From positions 700,001 through 764,000 of the forward strand of contig CAHIKZ030000129.1 of NCBI GenBank assembly GCA_903632075.3: DNA of 64,000 bases, given 5' to 3'. Every line of letters starts with the position of its first letter. Within the stretch, counting starts at the first letter, position 1. A program made the translations under genes and the position numbers. Shown piece by piece: positions 56,395 to 64,000 of this stretch. The notes beneath the pieces were generated by a model that saw nothing but the letters and a program-made list of their open reading frames with translations, was not told the DNA's origin and ran no database searches. The stretch comes from Acanthosepion pharaonis. Taxonomy: Eukaryota; Mollusca; Cephalopoda; Sepiida; Sepiidae.

Positions 56395-56770
56395 GGAGTG
56401 TAACCATGGGGTAGGGATTAGCGAGCTAGTCCGATCTGTTGATCATTTCTACCGAGTGACAAATTCGATCCTCAACAAAACAAAGCTACACTTAGAAAAT
56501 AGCCATACTGAACGCCTCAGCGTTGGGTAACCTCAGCTAGACTAGTTGACCATTACTACTGAGTAATGGGTTCACTGATCACTGACCAATGAACCCATTA
56601 CTAATTTGTGCCAAAACTAAAGCTACGTTTAGAAAATTGCAACGCATTGGTGGCCTAGACGTGGGGTAATGGTTAACAATTTAGTCTTGTTTGCTCCTCA
56701 CTGGGTATCCCATACTGCGAAACTTGGGCCAAACTTAACTAAACCAACCTAAGTAAATTACAATTTAATC
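56395..56770 (+). mobile_element. Three tandem, mutually truncated SINE-2/SINE-1 units
   Basis: Unit 1 (56395-56510): GGGGTAGGGATTAGCGAGCT, AATTCGATCCTC, tail AAAGCTACACTTAGAAAATA. Unit 2 (56519-56645): GACTAGTTGACCATTACTAC, an inverted CCAATGAACCCATTAC piece, tail AAGCTACGTTTAGAAAATTG. Unit 3 (56650-56770): GTGGGGTAATGGTTAACAAT, CTCCTCACTGGGTATCCCAT. Heads are SINE-2-like while tails are SINE-1-like. Confidence 0.7.
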
Positions 56771-57222
56771 TTCATTCCAAGTGTAATTCATAGCGAGTCA
56801 CAAAAAGTGAAAAAGAAAAAGAAAAAATTATATAACACAAGATGATGTTTACAAAACGAATAAACGGTACATTGAGAATTTGTTTGGTCCATTTAAGTAA
56901 CATAGATAACATCCCTGTCAAAGGGTAACAGCTTCTTCTCATACTGTCTCGATATGTAAGGAAGATGCGAGAGTGTAATTCCCCTCCCCGCGCGTACTCA
57001 GTTACCTATTCTATTCTCCATCAACTATATTGGCATACCAGCATCTGGACCTTTTTGTAAGATATCTCAGTGTTTGGGAGAAATGGAGAGAATGAATGAA
57101 GTGGGTTCAAGACAATGACATTAACAAGAAAATGAAATTAAGCAACGTCAGTCGAAATTCGAAATCTCTTCACCGATTTATTTTTCACGTCGGTAACATT
57201 TACACCACCCCGTAAAACCTTC
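56771..57222. other. No gene recognised
   Basis: No supported feature. Confidence 0.5.
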
Positions 57223-57239
57223 CTCTCTCTGTCCGTCTT

Positions 57240-57273
<34 letters not shown>

Positions 57274-57288
57274 AGCAAACACACATAC

Positions 57289-57367
<79 letters not shown>

Positions 57368-57411
57368 ATGTGTGTGTATGTGTGTGTATGTATGCATGTA
57401 TGTATGTATAC

Positions 57412-57450
<39 letters not shown>
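57223..57450. repeat. Compound microsatellite (CT)n, (AT)n, (GT)n
   Basis: (CT)n-type 57223-57273, (AT)n 57292-57346, (GT)n and GTAT words 57347-57412, (AT)n 57417-57450. Confidence 0.95.
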
Positions 57451-57453
<3 letters not shown>

Positions 57454-57570
57454 GATAGTTTATAGTTGTTCTAACGAGAGAAAAGTGTATATTTTGAAGA
57501 GAAGAGAGAAACCGCAAACGTTTTTGGTTATAACGTGAATTTTTAAAAATATATATTATACTTTCTTTTC

Positions 57571-57620
57571 CATATTTTTGCTACACGTGTTTCCGGTCTC
57601 ACGACCTTCATCAGGCAAAG
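57571..57620 (-). ncRNA. Candidate type I hammerhead self-cleaving ribozyme
   Basis: On the minus strand: stem I 5' strand UUUGC (57619-57615), core CUGAUGA (57614-57608), stem II GGUC-GUGA-GACC flanked by an A/G pair, core GAAA (57593-57590), and a short stem III (A-C paired with G-U, loop ACGU). Cleavage residue A at 57582 (GUA triplet), then stem I 3' strand GCAAA (57581-57577), a perfect partner of UUUGC. All conserved core bases are present. Very short stem III is usual for hammerheads in Penelope-type elements, which may act as dimers. No RT body is nearby; it is probably a leftover terminal repeat. Confidence 0.7.
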
Positions 57621-57704
57621 AGTGGTTATTTCACATATTATTAAAAGGAACTCATTTTCCTTATGTTTTCTGATGTTTAACTATTGTCTTTTGTGTGTAG
57701 TAGT

Positions 57705-57706
<2 letters not shown>

Positions 57707-57746
<40 letters not shown>
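57707..57746. repeat. (AT)n microsatellite
   Basis: About 38 bases of AT dinucleotide repeat. The next 300 bases hold nothing recognised. Confidence 0.95.
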
Positions 57747-57749
<3 letters not shown>

Positions 57750-58059
57750 ACGTGCTATCTACCAAATAAATGTTTACAGAATCAAATATCAACAATCAAT
57801 ATTTACCTATTCTCTAACCAATGATATCAGAAAGAGCAATACAAATGCAAAATGGTGTGCACTAGTGTTTTTATAGCTTGTGCAAAATAATGAAGTAAGT
57901 CACAAAGCATTGTTGGAACTACTAGGTGACCATGACATACTTGGGAAAAATATTAAAACCATGTAGAACCTCTACTGTCAGCAAACCACATGCATACAGA
58001 TAGAAATTTAGTGCAGTAAATATACAAAAATAGAAAGGGGCGCAAGATAAGGATATTGA

Positions 58060-58930
58060 CTTGACTTATCCAACCTATACAGTAAGGCGATCCTGATAGA
58101 ATTAAAAATCTTTTCAGGATTCATTATTGGTGGTCATAATTTTGACAAAATAGGATATGCAATTGACACTGTGCTGGTAATCGACAAAAAAAAGAAACTA
58201 CAAGAACTCCTACAGAAGGTAGTGAAGAAAGGACTAAGCACCAATTGCAAGAAGACGGAATGCATGGCTGTTAGCAAATGGAACAGCCCAACATACAATT
58301 ACAAATTGGAGATACTAAAATCAAACAAGTAAAACAATTTAAATATTTCGGCAGTGCTTTCAAAGAACACGGAAAGTGCGACACTGAAATCCGAAAACGC
58401 ATTAGGATAACGAAAGAAGCCATCGAAAAGCTAAGTTGAGAACTAAGAAACAGAAAAATTTAATTAGAAACAAAGAAAAGAGTACTGTTAGGTAATATCA
58501 GTCCTACTATATGGCAGTGAATGATGGACAATTTCCTCACTGATGAAGAAGAGACGCGATGCAACAGAAATGTGGTTCTACAGAAGGATGCTGAACATAT
58601 CATGGACCTACGTGTGAGAAACGGCGAAGTTATAGAGAAAAGTAAAACAAAAAGGACACTTATATTTAACATCAGGAATTGACAGTTGAAATTTCTAGGA
58701 CACATAATGAGGAAAGACGGTTTGGAAAATTTGATACTCACAGGACAGACTGAAAGCAAGAGGGACAGAGAAAAACAAACCATAACATACTCAGTGAGAT
58801 TGAGCAAATGGAGAGCGGGAAAAGGTTTAGTAGTGATAAGACAACATTTATTAAAAACTACAAAGGACGGGAAATTGTGGAGAGCCATGATTGCCTATAT
58901 CCTGAAGGGACACGGCACATGAAGAAAATA
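58060..58930 (+). pseudogene. LINE-A RT C-terminal half, longest copy
   Basis: Order: GFIIGGHNFDKIGYAIDTVL (palm; the YADD motif has become YAID), KKKKLQELLQKVVKKGLSTN, CKKTECMAVSKWNSPT, TKIKQVKQFKYFGSAFKEHG, KCDTEIRKRIRITKEAIEKL, a decayed thumb, MKFLGHIMRKDGLENLILTG, QTESKRDREKQTITYSVRLS and a 3' end CCTGAAGGGACACGGCACAT. Frameshifts and stops inactivate it. Confidence 0.85.
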
Positions 58931-58931
58931 A

Positions 58932-58995
58932 GATTAAATTCGGCATTAAATAACGCAATATGGGAACATATGTTCTAAAATCAACCAATCTAATC
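58932..58995 (+). repeat. SINE-2-type tail after the LINE-A end
   Basis: TTAAATTCGGCATTAAATAA and TGTTCTAAAATCAACC. It directly follows the LINE-A 3' end, as does the SINE-2 tail after the LINE-A copy at 51.6 kb. Confidence 0.7.
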
Positions 58996-59091
58996 GATCT
59001 CAAATATTTGAGAAGATATATTTAAATGGCCATTAATAGAAGACATCCAAATTTTATGCACCAAATTTTAACATTCTTCTTTTTCTTTCAG

Positions 59092-59126
59092 ACGTATGTC
59101 AGCTTCCACTCTGGCATAGTAAATAA
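59092..59126 (+). CDS. Candidate terminal exon of the PAN-domain gene
   Basis: TTCTTTTTCTTTCAG (59077-59091) is a strong acceptor. Joined in phase 1 to the 48747 donor, the reading becomes ...TTYE-DVCQLPLWHSK and stops at TAA 59124-59126. The new Cys sits where PAN domains usually end (YExxC), restoring an even cysteine pattern, and the protein would be about 155 residues. The intron would be 10.3 kb and full of SINE, LINE and MITE sequence. The join is an inference; another exon between, or an unrelated acceptor, is possible. Confidence 0.4.
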
Positions 59127-59484
59127 TAAGGCAGGGCGTGGTCTTGGCAATAGTCGCCAACCACAGCGATTCGAATATAGTCGACTTCTTGAAAATGGTC
59201 AGAGGAACAGAAGAACTGATAAATGGTTCTACACTGACCCCACGGTGTTCTCTGCAGTGATTCATGCAAAGTTCACATCATATAAGTTGCTCTTAGGAAT
59301 CGTGAGCAACGAGGTTTATGTAACTTTTTTCTGCAAGTTTCCAGGGTCAATGACACTGACCCCACCGAGCTACTAGACACCTTGATAAAGCTCTTAATCG
59401 AATATATCATCATACTTGTTCCAGCAGTACTTGACTCCCTCTCACATAGCTCACCTGGCCTAGGAGTGAATAGTCAGGAATTTT
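59127..59484. other. Non-coding, or 3' UTR if the terminal exon is real
   Basis: A 116-residue frame (59026-59376) crosses the acceptor but its product is unfamiliar. No clear AATAAA polyadenylation signal was seen close by. Confidence 0.4.
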
Positions 59485-59570
59485 CATGATATTTCATCCT
59501 CACTGAGTGCCACATAATTTTAGCCTTGTGCCACATCTAAGATACACTTGAAAAATCACCATATGACTTC
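59485..59570 (+). repeat. SINE-1 3' half
   Basis: ATTTCATCCTCACTGAGTGC, TTTAGCCTTGTGCCACATCT and AGATACACTTGAAAAATCAC. Confidence 0.75.
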
Positions 59571-59635
59571 TGCCATTGCTTACAGCACCGCGTGTTTCCA
59601 AGTTGTCTCCTGTGTAAGTCCTTACCAGGACTTAC

Positions 59636-59656
59636 ACACACACGCGCGCGCGCACG

Positions 59657-59699
<43 letters not shown>
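59636..59699. repeat. (AC)n/(CG)n/(AT)n microsatellite
   Basis: CACACACACGCGCGCGCGCA followed by (AT)n to 59699. Confidence 0.95.
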
Positions 59700-59703
<4 letters not shown>

Positions 59704-59903
59704 TAACCCGGATATAAGAGAGTTGTCGGGACCGGAGAAGAAGTCTCTTATATCCGGGTTTCTCTTATATCCGGGTTTCTCTTATATCCGGGTTTGGTCT
59801 ATTTTATATACATTAACACAGGCTCTAATTTGGGACCAGAGAAAATCTCTCTTATATTCCGGTTTCTCTTATATCCTGGTCTCTTATATCCGGGTTACAC
59901 TGT
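59699..59903. mobile_element. About 205-bp MITE inserted in (TA)n
   Basis: Ends AGTGTAACCCGGATATAAGA and TCTTATATCCGGGTTACACT are perfect inverted repeats of about 21 bases. Inside, TCTCTTATATCCGGGTTT occurs three times in a row on the left and again in decayed form on the right. (TA)n borders both sides. A TA target and AGTGTAACCC-like ends suggest a Tc1/mariner-pogo relative; class uncertain. Confidence 0.75.
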
Positions 59904-59937
59904 GTATATATATATATATATATATATATGAAAGTAA

Positions 59938-60132
59938 TTCAGCATGTGGCCTATTGAATCCCTTGGATATCTGGCGCGCCATCGATTGGACGGCTAATCA
60001 GCGGTCTCACAATATCAGGGACTCATTGAAAGCCGCCATTGTTCACTTGGTGACCAATATAAAAGAGAACTACTTGATCCAGTCATGCGGTAGCTTCAGA
60101 GGTCGCATAGAAACTGCTTTTATTGAATAATA
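59938..60132 (+). pseudogene. Mariner transposase C-terminal fragment
   Basis: The frame reads SHNIRDSLKAAIVHLVTNIK, ENYLIQSCGSFRGRIETAFI and E before a stop, the C-terminal tail of mariner transposases (compare the same region at 15.66-15.77 kb). The catalytic part is missing. (AT)n at 59904-59928 precedes it. Confidence 0.75.
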
Positions 60133-60239
60133 GTTTCTGTTTTTCTAAGTTTAACCTATATGCAATTTGGGGGCGGGAGGATATATATGTATGGCGGCAA
60201 TCAACTAGTTATAGAGCAAGATTCTTTTTTTACCTCTTC

Positions 60240-60590
60240 TGTTGAGGATACCATGAACCGAACTTTTGAGCAACGACGAGGTTCTAGAGAAAATAGAAAC
60301 AAAAAGGAAACTTACACTTAGCATCAGGAAGAGACTGTTGAAATTTCTGCTGCAGATAATGAGGAAGAAGGGTTTGAAAGATCTGTTACTCATAGGAGTG
60401 GTTGAGCGCAATAGGATCAGGGGAAAACAATGTATAACATACTTGAGGAGCTTGAGAAAATTGATGGCGGAACATGGTTTAGAAATAACGAAAAGAGAGA
60501 ATTTATTTAGAGCTGCAAGGAACAGGAAATTGTGGAGAGTCGTGATCTTCTACATCATGAGGAAACACAGCATATAAAACGAGACATTAT
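60240..60590 (+). pseudogene. LINE-A C-terminal region
   Basis: The frame 60266-60577 is unusually intact: MSNDEVLEKIETKRKLTLSI, RKRLLKFLLQIMRKKGLKDL, RNRIRGKQCITYLRSLRKLM, AARNRKLWRVVIFYIMRKHS. It runs to the family end without internal stops but is a 5'-truncated fragment. Confidence 0.85.
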
Positions 60591-60677
60591 TTTGTGCCTA
60601 GAAATATTTTCAAGGAAACATTAAATCATTGTACGATTTGCATGGACCTGGCAAGTCCATGAAGATTGCTTTGTCCT

Positions 60678-60679
<2 letters not shown>

Positions 60680-60752
<73 letters not shown>
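60680..60752. repeat. (AT)n microsatellite
   Basis: About 70 bases of AT dinucleotide repeat. Confidence 0.97.
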
Positions 60753-60754
<2 letters not shown>

Positions 60755-60779
60755 TGATAGATGCGACAGATAAAATTGT

Positions 60780-61290
60780 GTTACGAATGACAATTGGTGT
60801 CTGATACATTTTCATATGATGTTTTAGATCACCTGAAATTTTGACAGTCTTATCCCATTTGAGGGCACGAGTAATTAGTTTCAACAGAGTAATGAATTCT
60901 GGGTTGATTTTCACTGATCACTTGTGGTAAATTAGCCCATCATTTGAAAGACAAATGCGATTACAATGATTACACGGGAAAGGGGTTTTGTAATTTGCCA
61001 GAGTTTAAGGCGAGATCATCCCTTTTTACTGCTGCTCGTTTCATTTGTAGATTTGTATGTGTCCTGTGACTGATTGTTTTGCCTCCCGCCCTCAATGTTC
61101 TGTCCTCAATCTTCCCAGTTTCCCTAAGATATGTCTTCTTTAACTTATCTTTTATGGGGTCCTTATAGCGTATCTTCGGTTTATATCTAGGCTGCTCTAA
61201 GCTGGTTTCACCATGTTGTTTGGCTATACGTCCAGGCGAAATACAAGACCAAACCATGGAAGACGACGCACATACAATAGCAGTCATCTA
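60780..61290 (-). pseudogene. LINE-D C-terminal region with zinc-finger-like tail
   Basis: Minus-strand frame 61287-60970 reads RYKDPIKDKLKKTYLRETGK, IEDRTLRAGGKTISHRTHTN and MKRAAVKRDD, a version of the GGQxKRYKDxLKxxLK ... W ... RxxWR tail of a LINE RT family. After a one-base shift it continues CNHCNRICLSNDGLIYHK, like the C-terminal CxxCxxxxxxxxGLxxHxR finger of that family. Different from LINE-A, -B and -C. Confidence 0.6.
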
Positions 61291-62079
61291 ATATATAAAG
61301 TACAATGTATGTGTGTGTGTGTTTTGGGGCGTGTGTGTGTCCAAGCAACTCCTCTGCTCCCTCTAGTCCGATTTCAATGATTCATTACCCATTTAAAAAC
61401 CCTAGACAAGTTAGGCGCAGGGAACGATTTTCGTTGAGCTCAGGTTCAGGGTTGCCAGATTGTGCAAGGTTAAAATATATACATTAATATATTATACTAG
61501 CCATTATCGTTCGTTGCATGGTTCATGTGGATTAACTCTTATTTTCCTTTTGTATCCAAAATTGCAATCCATGTTTTATTATAAACTGGCTTAAAAACCT
61601 CCCTATCGGACGGCATTTAAGCTAGCTCCTGTGGGGCACTATTGGTTTGGCCATCATCACAATAGCTAGGGAAGAGTAGATGCGATAGGCATCGATAAAC
61701 TACAGAAGAACCCAATACTGATCGCTGCATTTAAGTATTGAATTAATGTTTAAGCTTAGCTTTTAAAAGTTCAACGATAATTCTTCTGCTGCCATTTAAA
61801 GACGGTTTGATGTACGTAGATCCTTATTTTCCGTACAAACAATAATTTTTATTTCATGGATGACAGAACAGGGAACAATTTATAAGAAAAAATTAATATA
61901 GTGTAAAGATGGGAAAATAGAAATTAAAATTAGTTATACATTCAACATTTCAAGAGTTAGAGAAAGATAATAGCTAATTAAAACCTATATTATGGAATCT
62001 ATATGGAAAATGCGAAATTGGAGCACAATATCCAACGAATTCTGGTGTTAAAACGTCCCAACTGAACTTTATAGTAATT
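61291..62079. other. No gene recognised; possible Helitron-type edge
   Basis: TCTAATATATAAAGTACAAT with GTGTGTGTGT, then GTCCGATTTCAATGATTCAT and a TATTATACTAGC end (61287-61503), recalls a short Helentron-type element but is not diagnostic. The rest is AT-rich. Confidence 0.35.
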
Positions 62080-62860
62080 TATACGGTGTTAACTCGTTCC
62101 CCAACGAGGACGAGATGTGACACAAGGTCTTTTTACAGTGAAGACCCGAGCGCGTACCCACGGGCAGGGACAAAAATTGTCGGTTGCGCTGGCCTCAGTG
62201 CGAGCACCGATCCCTCCCTCTTGTGCGCGACCTCGGGCAGCTGTTCTCCAGGGCTGGGCAACTCTCAGTATAATTTTCTCAGTTGCCCCTCTGTCTTTTG
62301 ACAGAGAAGCCCCTGATCACACTCTGCCCAAAGTCAAAGACGCAACTGAGAGATGATAACTAATGTGTACAAAGTACATTATAGTAGATATTTACTCAAC
62401 CCCACACGAGGTCAGTTGTGCTGGCCTCGGGCAGCTGTTCCCCATGGCTGGGCACCTCTCAGTATAATTTTCTCAGTTGCCCCTCTGTCCTTTGACAGAG
62501 AAGCCCCTGTGCGCACTCTTCCAAAGTCAGAGAGATGATAAATAAAGAGTACAAATTACATGGTATTTACTTGACCCCCACGAGGTCAGATTGTGACACA
62601 AGATCGATTTAATGTGGGGAGCCCGAGCGCGTGCACCCGGGCAAGGAACAAAAATTCCACGAGCCCCCGCAACCGTCGGTTGCTCTGGCCTCGGTGCGAG
62701 CACCAATTCCTCCCTTTGGTGCAATGGAAGGGCGCGGCCTCGGTCAGCTGTTCCCCAGGGCTTCAGTATAATTTTCCTCAGTTGCGACTCTGTCCTTTAA
62801 CGGATTCGCCCCTGAGCGCACTCTGTCCAAGGACAGAGATGCAACTGAGAGATGATAAAT
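62080..62860 (+). repeat. GC-richer tandem repeat, three units with internal hairpins
   Basis: Units start GATGTGACACAAGGTC (62113) and GATTGTGACACAAGATC (62589), with a middle unit (62408-62540) that lacks the first ~95 bases. Shared parts include GAGCGCGTxCxCxCGGGCA, CAGCTGTTCCCCAGGGCT, CTCAGTATAATTTTCTCAGT and GAGAGATGATAAATAAAGAG. Unit 1 has an outer stem CTCAGTTGC/GCAACTGAG (62278-62286 and 62342-62350) and an inner hairpin CTCTGTC-TTTT-GACAGAG (62289-62306). Unit 3 retains the outer stem and has CTCTGTCC-AA-GGACAGAG. No protein family recognised. Confidence 0.85.
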
Positions 62861-63284
62861 AAAGAGTACAAATTACATTATAGTAATTTATACACTATAA
62901 GCTCACTATCTGCATTATATGTTATTATAGGTGCTATCACTCTTTAGGTTTAACTAATTTGCATACTGGTTTTAATGAACTGTCCTTCATGAATTTTCTT
63001 TTATTCAAAAATTTTTTTGATTTTCAAATCAAAAATAATTCAGTTTAAGAATATTGTCTTATATAATGCAGAAAAGTGTTTGAAATTTGCATTTTACTTG
63101 GCTTTCAACAAGGTGGCATTTATTTGTAAAACTTTCCTTAATAACAAGCCAATTTATGAATAAAATGTTCATTTAAAATTTTTGTTTCAAATATTTCAAG
63201 TATTGAATATATCTTACTTTGCAAAGCGATAGCGAATGGGGAAAGCCTGCTCTATACTATAAATAAGTATTGTGGGTTGATGTG

Positions 63285-63345
63285 ATTTGCTTGTTTAACG
63301 GCATATCAACTCCTTATGGGTCATTTAATGCCAAAATTTAATTTT
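63285..63345 (-). repeat. SINE-2-type 3' tail
   Basis: Reverse complement of CATTAAATGACCCATAAGGA and GTTGATATGCCGTTAAACAA, the shared tail. Confidence 0.7.
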
Positions 63346-63819
63346 CTTGGTAACTTTGAAGTAATAAATATGATATAGGTTATTCTGTTTTCCCAATTGG
63401 TAGATGATACTCAGCTTTTGTGCATTATACATGTTTGTATGGGTATAATTACTAGAAGCGGTGATATGTGTGTTTTATGTTGTAGGTTGAAGTTATATTT
63501 TGGAATACAGTTTGATTTAAGAAATTGTAAGATATTATATGGATTAACATCATGAAAGTTCATTTATGTTGGTTGTTTGGAAGTATTTTAAATGTATTTA
63601 GGTAAAGTCGCTACAGTTTGTTTGTATGTGTTTCATTGCCTATAGTTCTTGGCATGCCGTACAGATTGGAGGTAGCTTTTATTTTAGAATATGAGAATGT
63701 GTTATCGTGGAGTGTCCGGTATGAAATTTAGACAATATTACTTTCTCTTATCTTGATTTTAGTGTTTGATGCCATTATTCTATAGAAGGCTTGATGTTCT
63801 GTAATTTGTTGTTTGGGTT

Positions 63820-63900
63820 GGCTGGTTAGTTCATTTTGTTTAGTGCCATAGTAAACTCTATGGGTTATTTAATGCTGAAATCAAAATATTTTGTATACAA
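63820..63900 (-). repeat. SINE-2-type 3' tail
   Basis: Minus-strand ATTTTGATTTCAGCATTAAA, TAACCCATAGAGTTTACTAT and GGCACTAAACAAAATGAAC. A decayed version of the shared tail. Confidence 0.6.
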
Positions 63901-64000
63901 TTTTATGTATATATTTTGTACATAAATGTATACTTTCAGGGTAAACGTATGTTTTTTAGATATATAGTTTGTAATTGATAAAATGTATTGTTGGTAATTT

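Larger units (their letters stand above)
62861..64000. other. No gene recognised; two minus-strand SINE-2-type tails
   Basis: AT-rich sequence. Tails read on the minus strand: 63285-63345 (GGCATTAAATGACCCATAAG, GTTGATATGCCGTTAAAC) and 63820-63900 (CAGCATTAAATAACCCATAG). Nothing else recognised up to the window end. Confidence 0.55.

Noticed and set aside
59026..59376. 116-residue frame around the candidate acceptor as an independent gene
   Set aside because: Product is unfamiliar and the frame begins in AT-rich sequence; the phase-1 reading after the acceptor fits the PAN domain better.

Overview
The window looks like intergenic or intronic DNA from an animal nuclear genome, most likely a lophotrochozoan and plausibly a cephalopod mollusc. 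The taxon is an inference. The reasons are very AT-rich sequence, long (AT)n, (GT)n and (ATCT)n microsatellites, several tRNA-derived SINE families, many decayed non-LTR retrotransposons, a Penelope-like retroelement, DNA-transposon relics and spliceosomal signals. There is no bacterial-style gene packing, operon, rRNA operon or CRISPR array.

Only one host gene can be argued for. A coding exon at 48315-48747 encodes a signal peptide and a cysteine-patterned PAN/apple-like domain and ends at a GTGAGT donor. A strong acceptor about 10.3 kb downstream (59092) continues the same phase, supplies a candidate last cysteine of the domain, then stops. A truncated, frameshifted copy of the 5' part of the first exon lies at 49.4 kb. 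A 1-kb pyrimidine tract lies directly upstream of the exon.

Layout. 0-3.3 kb: 30-bp minisatellites, a Merlin transposase relic, a chimeric 5S rRNA-tRNA SINE and tandem tRNA SINEs. 5-7 kb: a 1.26-kb element with 48-bp inverted ends that holds a LINE fragment. 10.2-12.7 kb: a Helentron/Helitron-like element. 13-16 kb: a LINE and a mariner relic. 18.2-21.3 kb: a Penelope-like element (RT plus GIY-YIG endonuclease, frameshifted) flanked by inverted terminal repeats. 21.6 kb: a second 5S-derived sequence. 22.8-26.2 kb: LINE fragments and an unclassified hairpin-rich patch. 26.5-30.2 kb: a purine tract, a piggyBac-type MITE and a microsatellite mosaic. 32.3-35.3 kb: a 3-kb dimeric satellite. 35.4-42.7 kb: SINE, LINE and a Jockey-type element lacking its RT core. 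43.5-47 kb: LINE, SINE and Penelope-terminal-repeat copies. 47-50 kb: the PAN region. 50-61.3 kb: further LINE, SINE and MITE copies, with a good hammerhead ribozyme candidate at 57.6 kb. 62.1-62.9 kb: a GC-richer tandem repeat with conserved hairpins.

Working names used below: LINE-A (RT C-terminal family with a YADDTVLIAD motif), LINE-B, LINE-C (family with an SLQSLSHR motif) and LINE-D; SINE-1 (tail with CGGCCTTGTGCCACATCTAA), SINE-2 (tail with a TGATATGCCGTAAAATCAACC-like end), SINE-3 (tail with CGTTATATTCACTTACGC); pLTR for the Penelope terminal repeat. Family names rest on motif recognition by eye, with no database search. Repeat edges are approximate to about 10-20 bases.
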